A stretch of DNA of 24,063 bases from Apophysomyces variabilis. Its lineage: Eukaryota > Mucoromycota > Mucoromycetes > Mucorales > Mucoraceae. The notes beneath the pieces are model-generated. The model made no database searches. It saw nothing but the letters and a program-made list of their open reading frames with translations, and was not told where the DNA came from. Positions 1 through 9,784 of this stretch are shown piece after piece. Position 1 is the first letter of the stretch. Each line of letters begins with the position of its first letter. The translations under genes and the position numbers were made by a program. The DNA lies in the NCBI GenBank assembly GCA_002749535.1, contig MZZL01000371.1, positions 1 through 24,063 on the forward strand. The letters are read 5' to 3'.

Positions 1-40
1 AGAGAGAGAGAGAGAGAGAGAGTGTGTGTGTGTGTGTGTA
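1..40. repeat. Dinucleotide microsatellite (AG)n followed by (TG)n
   Basis: An uninterrupted run of AG units (1-22) passes directly into TG units (23-40), then decays into a TG/CG/TA-rich tail up to about 60. It lies just downstream of the stop codon of the BIR-domain gene, so it is in or beside that gene's 3' UTR. The compound repeat reaches the window edge, so its full length is not known. Confidence 0.95.
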
Positions 41-62
41 TGCGCGTATGTGTACGTATGTC

Positions 63-2301
63 TCAACTGCTCTTCTCACAAGAGGACAACAATTCTTGTC
101 GTATTTGTTTGACATAATTCTCAATTTCTTCTATTTGTTCTTCCCCACGCTTTTTCACTGCTTCAATTTCCTTATCAACAAGTGACCGTAGATACTCCTC
201 CACTGTCATTTTGAGTTGATCCTTAGTTAGTCGCATCGATTTCCCCTCATTCTCTTCTGGGGTACTGGATTTCATCAAATTATTTGACTTCTCCGGTGCA
301 TTGAACTGCCTTTTCTCCTGATAACTCCGTGTGGGTGACTTTGGCGGCGAACGTCTTCGTAACAGTTCCGCTGGCCCAGATTCCGGAAATATAAACCCTG
401 TTTTCGTCCTACGCTCTGTACTGGTGATCGGTGTGCTATGTAAAATGCCACCAGCAGGAAAACCAGACCACCGGACAATGGCTTCCCCTTCTGGTCGAAT
501 AGGTGATACATTAAATGATGCCAAATCGTCGTCGAGATCGTCATCCATGTATGGAAATTCTGGGCGATCTTGTGTTGTCGGATGCGCAGATGCACTTGCC
601 TTTGATGGCCCTTGTCCAGTGTGATTTATTGACGATTTCTCCCCTGTTTCATCCATCTTATTCTTTTTCGCTTCCTCCAAAGACAATGGTTTTTCCGAGG
701 CAGCCTGTGAAGATTCAGCAAGCGGCGATGGCTTTTTACGTGGTTCACTTGGTCCTGCCTCAAGATAGGATCTTCCACCTGTTTCCTTCGTTTGTATAGT
801 CTTAGTTTTGGAAAGACTGAGCACTTTCTTCGTCGGCTGTACCGGAGTGATCTCTTTCCCCTTGCCCTTATCCCTAGATAGTTTGGCTTGGGCCTATATT
901 GGATAAGTTCTTCAGCTTCCCCTTTTGTATAGTTGCATTCCGAGGAATTCTACCTGTTTCGATTGATCTCGCTCCTTATTATTAGGGGTTGTTGAGGCAC
1001 TATTGTCGATCATTATTTTGCTAATGTAAGAGCCCTGTGACGCCACGGGGTGCGATTCCTGGTTTTCGATCCCATTCGTGAGATCATCAGGTAATATGGA
1101 CGCTGTCTTCTTTCGTTGACGTTTCGAATAGGTAAACATCCGTCTGCGCTTATCCTCCACCAAATTCTTTTCTTGCTTTTCAAATGCCTTATCGATATCC
1201 CATATACTATCATCAAACGGGGATTTACCAATAGCCATGTCTTGCTCTTCATTAGTCGCGCTCGTCTCCTGATCCTGTCCATGCCCTTCATCATTCTGTT
1301 CCCCATCAATGAATTTTCTTTTTCGCGATGTTTCCATTTTGGACTGTAATCGTGCCGACTGACGGGTCAATGGGACGCTTCCCTCGGATTTTTGATGGGA
1401 ACTGCCCGCTTCACTCTATTGGCCAAGTAAGAATATCATCCACATTTTTACCAAATCTATTTACATGAACTTCACTTGAAGCTGTAGCCCAATCCTCACT
1501 ATCGTCTGTGTCTGCAACTGCTGCATGCTCACTTGGTAAACTACCTCTCATTTTCCGTTTCTTGAAGAATAAACAATCTGGTTGCATTTCCTGGTGCCGT
1601 GCCCTTAATAAAGCCCGAGATTAATTCTTCGTATATTCTATGAACCAAAAAACATAAAAAGGAACTTACAGGGGCCTTGTAGTTCGATCAGATCCTCTCA
1701 TAGTGCAATGGCAATATATACATGACGCCCTGTCATCTGTGTCAACTGTAGGGGAATAATAGAATCCGGCATCTGCCAGCTATGGCTGTTTGTCAGATAC
1801 CAGTAAGGGAAGCAAATGTGTAACACTCGCCTTCGAAGCGGTTATCAAGGATCGACCACGAGGCCAACTGCGTTTTTTCGTAAATGTCATTAAACGCGCA
1901 TTTCTCATTTTGGAACTCTTTGGATGGGTAGCTGGATCATTGTCATCGATGGTATGGATCATGTTGGTATCGGGAAATCTGAGAACAACCCAAGGACATT
2001 CTGGTGATTCCTTTTCATGACGTTCCATTGGACTTTGCTCAGGTGTCCATCCTCCTAACTCAACGTCACAAAGAAAGCAGCGTACATTGTCTGCCACCTG
2101 TGCCTTGCGCGCAAAATAGAATCCAGCCTTAGCAAACTACGGCAAGGATTGAGTTAAGTTCCATTTTGTTGCGCTGTCTTAATTCACCTCCTCAACGGGA
2201 CAGTATCTTCTGCTGGAATGAGGCCACCTCCTTTGGCTGCTCTGAAATGAGGTCAACCGATTCTGATATATGTTCATAAAGTCGAGACGATCGAATGCCA
2301 T
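63..2301 (-). CDS. BIR1: Bir1/survivin-family protein with two BIR zinc domains
   Basis: Predicted 655 aa in six exons: 2301-2188, 2136-1825, 1779-1670, 1603-1465, 1415-954, 893-63 (introns 51, 45, 66, 49 and 60 nt). BIR1 has the full C-x2-C-x16-H-x6-C signature (C58, C61, H78, C85) with the GW motif (W68) and an AGFYF segment. BIR2 has exactly the same spacing across two introns (C162, C165, H182, C189) and an AGFYY segment, but S172 stands where the conserved Trp is expected. The middle is charged and low in complexity with basic KRK-type stretches. The last 50 or so residues are a predicted charged coiled coil. Two N-terminal BIRs, a long disordered middle and a C-terminal helix are the known layout of fungal Bir1/Cut17, the survivin subunit of the Aurora B chromosomal passenger complex, which acts at centromeres and the spindle midzone. 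The family call is firm; the role in this species is inferred. The weakest junction is intron 2, whose donor is GTTACA. Confidence 0.87.
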
Positions 2302-5300
2302 AGCCTGTGCCACCCGTTTAATTAGCGCCTGTCACAGACCGCCTGGGTTTTAAACCTACGCGCGCTCAGGGCAAACAAAAAAGATGTTGCCAACACACAA
2401 TGTAGTCATGGTCGGATAAAAGATCGGTCGGGAGGTACTATTTCTATCCGAGACAAAACTATACGTAAGGGTTCTCAAATCTGACTAACTGAAAAGCAGC
2501 TGATTGCTACACAGATCATACTTAACAGAAGAGATATGTCGCTTTCAGCGCTATATCGTCGATTATACCGGCTATAGGTCAGTGAGTTTACTTGAATACA
2601 AAGGCTCAGATATCCTGTATGGCTTTAATCTACACTTGCCTTCAAAGCTTTTGTGCCTTTCGTTCTGTTATTCGACAGCTCCGTAATGTGCATTGCGTCT
2701 GTCCTTACTATATCCATAAATTTTTGATATTCACACTGCTTTTCTTAAATGAGCAACTGTATGCTGTGGTGTCTGTAACCTTCACTTGAATAAAAGATGG
2801 TTTTTCAGAATTTTTACGCGTATGTAATCAAAGCAAAAAGTACAAATAAAAAAGCTACTATTATGCGATCGCTTCTGTCAACTACGGAAGCGGGGTTGGA
2901 ATGCGTTCCCGAAATTTTCCCGCAATATTTTGACTTATCAGCCCTGGACGGTCCATAAGTGTTTACGTTACTGTTATCGAAGTAACATATATTTGGTAAA
3001 ACTTGCCAAAGTAACAGACCCTGTTGCTATACTTAGACAGAGACAGGGTCGTTGGAAATTATGTTCACGATTTGCTAGCCTTGGGATCTCACAGTGCCGA
3101 TGGACATATGAAGTGACCATGGCTGTTTTCTATGGTTGTTAGGAAGAATGTCTAATAGAGAAACCCACTTCTACAAGATAGGAATGTCCATGAATAGGAG
3201 GCCGGATGGTGGAAGATAATTTCGATTTGCCGAATATAGAGGTGATGTTTTAAGATAAACAGTAGACTAGGCAGGAAAAAGAAGAAGAAGAATTGGCACA
3301 AAATGAGGTAGTAGCAAGAAAGGGTTCACTGCGAACCTACTGTATATTAAAGCAAAGCAACCGAAACGCAGTGTCTGGAAGCATGAATATATGCGCTTGT
3401 CGCGCCCGCAAATATAACTTTCATTAGACTAGTGTACGTTCGAATCCAGAGAGCTTATCAGCGCAAAACCTGGAATTTTTAGCTAAAGAGCGGCAGATGC
3501 GTTTACTCCATAACAACGCTATTACAAACAGCCGCATACACTCTGTCCGCAATGCTGATATCCGGAAGATTGAAGCCCAAATAACTACAATAGTCATAGC
3601 TAATTCTGCGCTTGAACAACCCTTGATAACGGTAGAATATGTTGGATATTAGGATCAGCCTTTGATGGAAATGAAGACGTGCATTCTGTTGTCCATCGTC
3701 TAAAGGCAAGTAAGTTTTCCGTTTTTGACTCATAAATTACTACATTCATCATGAGAACACGAAATGATTTTCGGTTATTTAATATTCCAGAAAATTTTTG
3801 ATGATCTTTGTCAGCAATGAGGGTCCTGCTGATCACTCTGTTTTAAAGTTAGCATTGTAAATATGCGTGTGAGAATGGCCCGGTTGTGTTACTTAATATC
3901 AAGATTGCGACATGAACACAGTTCTTTTGACGATCGGATATGGCTTTTGCGCGAACGTGGTGAATTTCTCCACTCATTGTCCAACTCTCTATCGTGCCTG
4001 ACCTACTACTAATTTCAAATGGGAAACGGCACACTATATCAAGTAGATCGATTTAAATTTTTGCAGATCTATCTATTTTATAGTATGCTTGTTTCCAGGT
4101 ATATAGAAAGATCAAACGTATTAAAGGATTGTAATAGTGAGAAAGGAACTTGCGACGTTCAACAAAAAATGAGATCATCTAAGGTTTTCCATGGCTGTTT
4201 TGCACCGATCAGTCGGTGATAGAAATAAAAATCTCCTTTTGGGAAGATGGCGACCTACCAACCTCGCCATGGCGACAGAATATACTTGGCGAATGTCAAT
4301 CAGTGAACATGCGCTGCGGAAAAAAAGCGAGCGGTACGGATAAGGAAAACCATTACGTTTAGTGTTTACATTCCGAACAACATGGGCAGGCTGTGTTATG
4401 CACACGTTGTCCATGGGAGACAAATAAACGAAATTTCGATCCACATCACATCCCACGAAATATTCCGAAATTAGATAGGTACGACACGTAAAACTACTCA
4501 AAAGCATGAAAACATGACACATGCTGTTGTACAGCAGATCAAGTTTTGCTATCGCTGTCCTGGGGCTCGGCAAGCAACGCTTGAATGCGAATAGAAATAA
4601 AATAGTTTTCTGCTTTTAATATTTTCCTATTGTTACATGCTGAGCGAATATTCTGATGCAAACAAAAAAATGCCACTGCCAAGTTATGGATGATGACCAT
4701 GCAAAGCACGGAGCCGGAAGGTTATTTCCGTTTATAGAAAGAACTCGCCGACATAATAAACTCCGTAAAGGTCTGTTCCGGGACAAAGCAAAGGTAGCGG
4801 TTTTGGTCGTCTAATAGTTTTCTGGTCTATGATCATTTGCATTTAAGTGAAGGGAACAAAAAAGAGCATAAAATTTCGAATGGGGTGGATTTGCTGACTT
4901 AGTTGAGAAGGTTCTGGACCTGAAATACATTAGTAATCCATCTAAAAAAGGAGTTTTTGCAACACACAAACACACCCCGCATCAACCACCCTTGAATTAA
5001 TTGCATCGTCTTATGTTTCGAAACATATCTGTGACTCGATGTTTCATACCTGTATGGATAGATAGGAGTTGAAAGAAGGCATTGGTTAATGATGGTAGGG
5101 TGACACAGAAACCAAGTTTCTGGCGCAGCGAGTATTCTTATCTGATCGCACAATGAAAAAATAAGCAGATCAAAAAAGGCATGCTGACGCGTAACCCCGC
5201 TAAACATACAGTAAAGGTTGCGCGGCAACTCGGCTGCGGTAAGACGACACATGCTCAATCGACGTTTTGCATTTCCGATTTGACTCAAAAGTCAACTAAT

Positions 5301-5425
5301 TTGGCAAGTGTGGTTTTTTTTTTATTCGGTGACTGCGCCGAATCAACGTTATATTATCGTCTATTCCATTTCGATTCTCACAAGCCATTCTCTCGCTCTT
5401 CTTTTCGCTTTCTTCCTTCTGTATC
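2302..5425. other. 3.1 kb intergenic region, no supported gene
   Basis: This region lies between two divergent gene starts, BIR1 (minus) and the 5426 gene (plus), so both promoters must be inside it. All open frames are short (at most 132 codons, on both strands). They show no recognisable domain and cannot be joined through good splice sites into a conserved protein. A GAA-rich run (near 3280-3290) and a T-run (near 5311-5322) are the only low-complexity patches. The last 60 nt before 5426 are pyrimidine-rich, as in fungal leaders. I see no tRNA, rRNA, transposase or terminal repeats. Confidence 0.7.
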
Positions 5426-6573
5426 ATGTCCACCGCCTACGCCATCCCTGACTCGTCTTACTTGTTCCCGCAACTCCAAACGGATTCTCCAACGTGGGAC
5501 TTCCCAAAGTCTACGATGAATATGGCCCCACCAGAACCAGTAACAAATAATGAAATCAATGATTTCTTTGTTGATGAAGCCGAACATACTGTCTTGGATC
5601 AAGATACTTGGAAACACATCGTATCGAAAGTGAGACAACACATGTATAATACAACCAGTGTGGCCGTTCCATTACCTATGAAATATTTACCTTCCTCCCT
5701 GCCCGAAAAGAAGATAAAGAAATGCGAGGGGCCAGGCCTACGCATCTTCAATGACGAATTGTTCCTTATCGAAGACATTTTCTCCTTCCGACAATTGAGA
5801 TCCGAAAATCTACTTCATCGTATGCTTCATTGCTTTGGTATGCAAAATAAATCCTCCATTGTCCGCCTGTCCAAAGGCGTTTTTGTACAGCAAAAGTGGC
5901 AACCAGAATCACCCCGACCTTCTCCCACACTTTCCAGCATTGGTGACTCATCTATCTTCAGTATGGATGATCTAGGTAAGGATAGCTTAACTCTCAACTT
6001 TTTGAACCAGCCACTCATACTCTATTGAATTTCTCTCTAGCTCCCATTGATACTTTCCAATTTGATGGCCTTAACTTCGTCCCACAATCCGTACCCTGGT
6101 CCTCCTCCATGATGAATACTTTCATACCCTACTGCTACACATTCGGCATCCGTTACACAAACCCCTATGGAAATGCTAACGATGTACTTGTGCGGGGTAA
6201 TGTCCCTCTTTGGATACAAACCCTCTTCCTCTCCAACTGCGCCAACAATATGCCCATTCGACCAAATGAAACCCGAACCGGCCTTATCCCCTTTGCACCG
6301 GAAGTGGCTGTTACATTCAGGACCCTGGCAGATTGTTATGGTGAAGACCCCTACCCAGAACTCACGGTCACTTATGAACGATTTGCAATGGAATTAAGTG
6401 AACCAGAAATGTATCTCAGTGAGTATGACGCAGACAACAGTGGCCGAACCTGGGCAGAACGTAAACGCCAAGTGCTGGAACAGATGTTATATTGGGAGAT
6501 TCCGGATGGGTTGGCTGATATGCTTACAAACCTGGGATCCATGTGGGCAGCAAACCAAGGCTTTCTTCTGTAA
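5426..6573 (+). CDS. Unrecognised conserved-looking protein, 360 aa
   Basis: Two exons, 5426-5975 and 6041-6573, joined by a 65-nt intron with a GTAAGG donor and a CTCTAG acceptor; the junction splits the codon for A184. The ATG is the first one after a strongly pyrimidine-rich leader (CTCGCTCTTC-type), typical of a fungal start. I do not recognise the family. There is no signal peptide, membrane segment, zinc motif or repeat. The N-terminal 40 residues are Pro/Ser-rich. Residues about 55-150 and 185-345 look globular, with many aromatic residues and few low-complexity stretches. They are linked by a Ser/Pro-rich segment around 155-183. The acidic end (about 300-345) contains a WAERKRQVLEQM helix. 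Two long exons in phase and the balanced composition argue that it is real. It may belong to a lineage-restricted fungal family. No function is proposed. Confidence 0.8.
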
Positions 6574-7295
6574 CTCCATTCATTCTTTTTCGCATGTTAA
6601 GCAAAACCTCTAGCTGTCTAAGATCGCGCCAATTGACTCCCATCCCTCTTGTACCTGTATATTTTACCGTTCTATTTGTTTCATACCGCATTCCTTTGCT
6701 TTTTTTTTCCTTTGACTTTTCTACTACTATGTACAAAGTTTTCAATGCAATAATACATTATATTGTCATCAAATCAAATGCTAGAAACAATAGTCGCCAT
6801 GGATTTTTCTTCTTTTTCTGTTTTGTTAAGTGTGGGGTAGAAAGAACATTGTGGTACAAAAAGGAGAGAAAAAGGATCATATATTTATATGACATCGTAT
6901 ATATATATATATATAGTACTTGTCATTCGGAGCAAACCCTATTAGGAGTGCATCTGATTGTTCTCCACTTGTCTGTGGGCTAGACTGCAGCCATCTGTCA
7001 CCGAACGTAACATCTCGTTACGAATATTTTAGCTTCAATATCAGGTCAGACCAAGAGTGACGAGATGCCTTTTAATTCCATTTACCTCACGAAATGAATA
7101 ACTTTCCATGCTATGTAACTCGTGGGCTTATACACGTGTATACTCCTTTCCACCGTCAAAGAAAACCGTTGCAAAGATCCCTAATTGTTGGCCTTTCACC
7201 TTGTCTTTTTCTTTGAAACATCTACTACATAAAACAGACACTCATTTTTTCTATACCACTACGCATGCACTAATCCATTGAGCTGCTTTAATACC
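6574..7295. other. Intergenic region with probable 3' UTR
   Basis: The first 150 nt are T-rich and fit the 3' UTR of the preceding gene. The rest is AT-rich, with a TA repeat at 6898-6915 and no open frame that has coding character. The 146-codon frame starting at 6543 overlaps the end of the upstream gene, then runs through a TTTTCTTC tract and the TA repeat, so it is rejected as coding. Confidence 0.65.
6898..6915. repeat. (TA)9 microsatellite
   Basis: Nine uninterrupted TA units in the spacer between the 5426 gene and the P450 gene. No other structure is attached to it. Confidence 0.9.
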
Positions 7296-7451
7296 ATGAA
7301 GAGCCTTTTATATCCATTGTATTCTCCTGCAATCACTTTCTCTGATATGCTGCAAGCCGGCGTCATGGAGGCATCCATGAACCCGCAACTGTTTTTAGAG
7401 TGGATCCTGTGGCCATTTGTTGAGAAACAGCCGATGGTATGTGAACTTTAG
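7296..7451 (+). CDS. Doubtful 51-codon small ORF
   Basis: An ATG-initiated frame of 51 codons ends in TAG at 7449-7451, about 160 nt before the P450 start and on the same strand. The product would be hydrophobic and aromatic, with several Met, Trp and Phe residues and a WILWPF patch. A GTATGT sequence at 7437, just after a PM dipeptide, could be a donor. Splicing to the acceptor ending at 7508 would give a short different C-terminus with a stop at 7545-7547. It could be a small gene, a uORF of the P450 transcript, a remnant of an exon, or chance. Nothing in it is recognisable and there is no homology evidence. Confidence 0.2.
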   Translation: MKSLLYPLYSPAITFSDMLQAGVMEASMNPQLFLEWILWPFVEKQPMVCEL

Positions 7452-7566
7452 ACAGCCATTGACGGATTCATTGGATGAGAATCAACCATGAATATTATTG
7501 GTTAATAGCGTCAATGTAGGATGCATCTTTTTCAAATCACAGTGTAATCCTTCATGATAACGCAGA

Positions 7567-7574
7567 TATAAAAG
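7567..7574 (+). promoter_or_regulatory. TATA box of the P450 gene
   Basis: TATAAAAG sits 39 nt upstream of the P450 ATG at 7613. That implies a very short leader, with transcription starting within about 10-15 nt of the ATG. It is a consensus TATA element in the expected orientation. Confidence 0.6.
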
Positions 7575-7612
7575 CTGGCTATGGCGCAGAGCGTTCCGTA
7601 TACACAGTTTGT

Positions 7613-9378
7613 ATGGATATATTATCGATTGCTCGAGGAACAGGCTTGCTATTGCTTTTCCTCGTCGTCTTGGTGACAGTCCGATACATTTACCGCAGAT
7701 ACACTTCACCCATTGCGTGGGCGCCGGTCGCTCCCGCAGATAATCTCTGGATTTCTTATTTCGGCCTCGTCCCTCCCCCAAATGAGAAGGAAACGCACGA
7801 TCAACTTTCCGAATTTCTTATCCGCGTTGGACAAGATCCCAATCAGTCGCCGATCAGCGTCTGTTGGTCCATATTTGGCACACCTCTGGTGTTTGTGAAC
7901 ACATTAAAAGGTTTCAAGGATGTGTTGATCGATGGCCAAATGCAAAACCGAAAGAAAGGGAACGGTATACCCAATGTACAGCGTGGCAATCTCATTCGGT
8001 TGATCCAAAATCATGTATTCGGTGGAAAGAACATTAACAACACCATTGGCGAGGTAAGCTAACGGAAAACACAGATGGGCATAACGAAAAGAAATTGCTT
8101 ATTCCTTTTCTTTGATATTAAAAGGAATGGCGCTGGCGCCGTCACGTACTTCTTCCTCCTTTCCAACCTCGCCAATTGGTCCCGAACCTGTTGCCCTACG
8201 TTGCCCGACGAACAGAGCAAGTTTTGGCATTATTCGAAAAGCATGCAGCGGAAGGGACAGCAATAGAATTGGATGAAGTATTTCAAGATATGACGATGGA
8301 TGTTATCAATTATTACCTGTACGGTCGGAGCGACTTGAATTACAATATTGTGGGCGGGCGTACTAACCTTAAGGTGAGTAAAAGATAGAAGCAGCGGGCT
8401 CGTCCAATGTTCAAGATAAAGAGAACAGCTGTATTTAACAAATCTGTCCTGTAGAAAGAGCATCTTCGCCTTGGTCTCGGTTTTCAGTCGATTGAATCCT
8501 GGTTACCGTGTGGGCTGAACAAGACAGATTGGGCACAGCGGTCCTTTCAGTCATCACGCACACTGCTCAAGCACTTCATTGAAGATTCTCTCACTCGTGC
8601 TCTGAAGATCTATGATCCTTCCAGCAAGACCTTCCACTCCGTTGCGGCTGCTGCTTTTGCAAGTGGTCGCTATGGTGAAGATGGAGTGGACCTGGTCAAT
8701 GATTTCCTATCCCTTACCTTTGCTGGCTATGACACGACGGCGCATACACTGGCATTCTGTTTCGGAGAACTTGCTCAACACCCTGAGGTCCAAGAGAAGC
8801 TATTTGAACAGGTGCGAGCGGTCCTTGGCCCTCCTCCGGTAGAACCATCCTCCATTACTGCCGAAAAACTGGCCAAGATGCCTTATGTCACGGCTGTCTA
8901 CAGGGAAGCTATGCGAAAATATCCTGCCGTAGTATTTATCCCAGTACATGTCAACCGTGACACTGTAGTCGATGGCGTCGTTGTCCCTGGCGGCGCCGAA
9001 ATTTGGTGCAATGTGCGTGGCATACAAATGAACCCAGCCATCTTTCCTGATCCAGAACGGTTTGATCCTTCTCGCTGGTTGAAGCCTGATGATCACCTCA
9101 GCGATACCACCTTTGATACCCTGTCCTCCAACCATATTGAGCATGACCATGTATCGCCGAGTCAGCAGTATAATTTTCCCGATCTTTCCTTCACTTTAGG
9201 GCAGCACTCTTGTCTGGGCAAAAACCTGGCAACACTCGAGCTTCGTACTGCTATTGCTTGCACAATTAACCAATTCACGTGCAGCCTTAAGGAAGGAGCA
9301 AAGATTGATACCAAAGTGATATTGACAACCAAACCACGCTATGGCGTTTGGGTAAACTTTCAAAAGCGTGTAAATTGA
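7613..9378 (+). CDS. Cytochrome P450 monooxygenase, microsomal class II
   Basis: Predicted 537 aa in three exons (7613-8053, 8125-8373, 8455-9378), with both introns (71 and 81 nt) in phase 0. The N-terminus is a single hydrophobic anchor (about residues 5-26) followed by basic residues and a Pro-containing hinge, as in ER-bound P450s. The C-helix WRxRRH motif opens exon 2. The I-helix oxygen-binding motif AGYDTT is at 320-325, the ExxR pair at E381/R384, the PERF-like segment is PDPERFDPSRW, and the haem loop FTLGQHSCLG carries the thiolate ligand C483. All catalytic elements are intact. It would use NADPH-P450 reductase and O2; the substrate cannot be read from sequence. The CYP family is not determined. 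The large Mucoromycota CYP509 group is a guess. No biosynthetic neighbour suggests a gene cluster. Confidence 0.95.
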
Positions 9379-9418
9379 GCTGTAATCAATGAAAATTGTT
9401 ATAGTATTTATTTGTCTT

Positions 9419-9424
9419 AATAAA
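9419..9424 (+). terminator. Polyadenylation signal of the P450 gene
   Basis: An exact AATAAA starts 41 nt after the P450 stop codon. A second AATAAA at 9497-9502 could serve as an alternative site. Confidence 0.5.
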
Positions 9425-9784
9425 ACTAGCATTGTCTCTACAGTATTTCATTATATAGCAAGGTTCAGAATGAGTTGAAACAAAACTTTAGTATGGAATA
9501 AAAATTATTCATCATATTGCAGGCATAGTATGCTAAGGTATGCTATGACACTGTTTATTGAGCCTTATCGAAACAAAACCAAGTTGGCCCAAAGTGTTAC
9601 AATATCAACAATGGAATTGCTCGAGTGCAGTCAGGCTTAACGAGGGGTTTTACACAGCAGCGTAAACATCCGTGCACTGCATTCAGGGCTTCCAGCGCCA
9701 AGTGACTCGTCTCTCTACCCGCAAACCTACCAAAAATAGGCATGCATTTTTTTCTCCTTCGCTTCTTGACTGAACGATTGATCC
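9425..9784. other. Intergenic spacer before the ASNSD1-like gene
   Basis: An AT-rich spacer between the P450 and the next gene on the same strand, so it should hold the ASNSD1-like promoter. I see no convincing TATA box and no upstream ORF longer than about 10 codons. A small direct repeat of TATGCT occurs at about 9529-9545. Confidence 0.6.

Noticed and set aside
3438..3447. GTTCGAATCC, like a tRNA B box
   Set aside because: The flanking bases cannot form the T-arm stem and there is no A box or acceptor stem at the right distance.
4175..4573. 132-codon minus-strand open frame
   Set aside because: No domain, no coding-like composition, no consistent splice partners; such lengths are expected by chance in a 3 kb gap.
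4690..4696. ATGATGA, like a snoRNA C box
   Set aside because: No box D (CTGA) with a terminal stem within 150 nt downstream.
4899..5288. 129-codon minus-strand open frame
   Set aside because: Rich in Cys, Phe and Ile without any recognisable motif, and it overlaps the likely promoter of the 5426 gene.
9379..9784. Searched for an upstream ORF like the human ASDURF in the ASNSD1 leader
   Set aside because: Only frames of up to about 28 codons are present, the longest belonging to the P450 3' UTR; none has prefoldin-like character.
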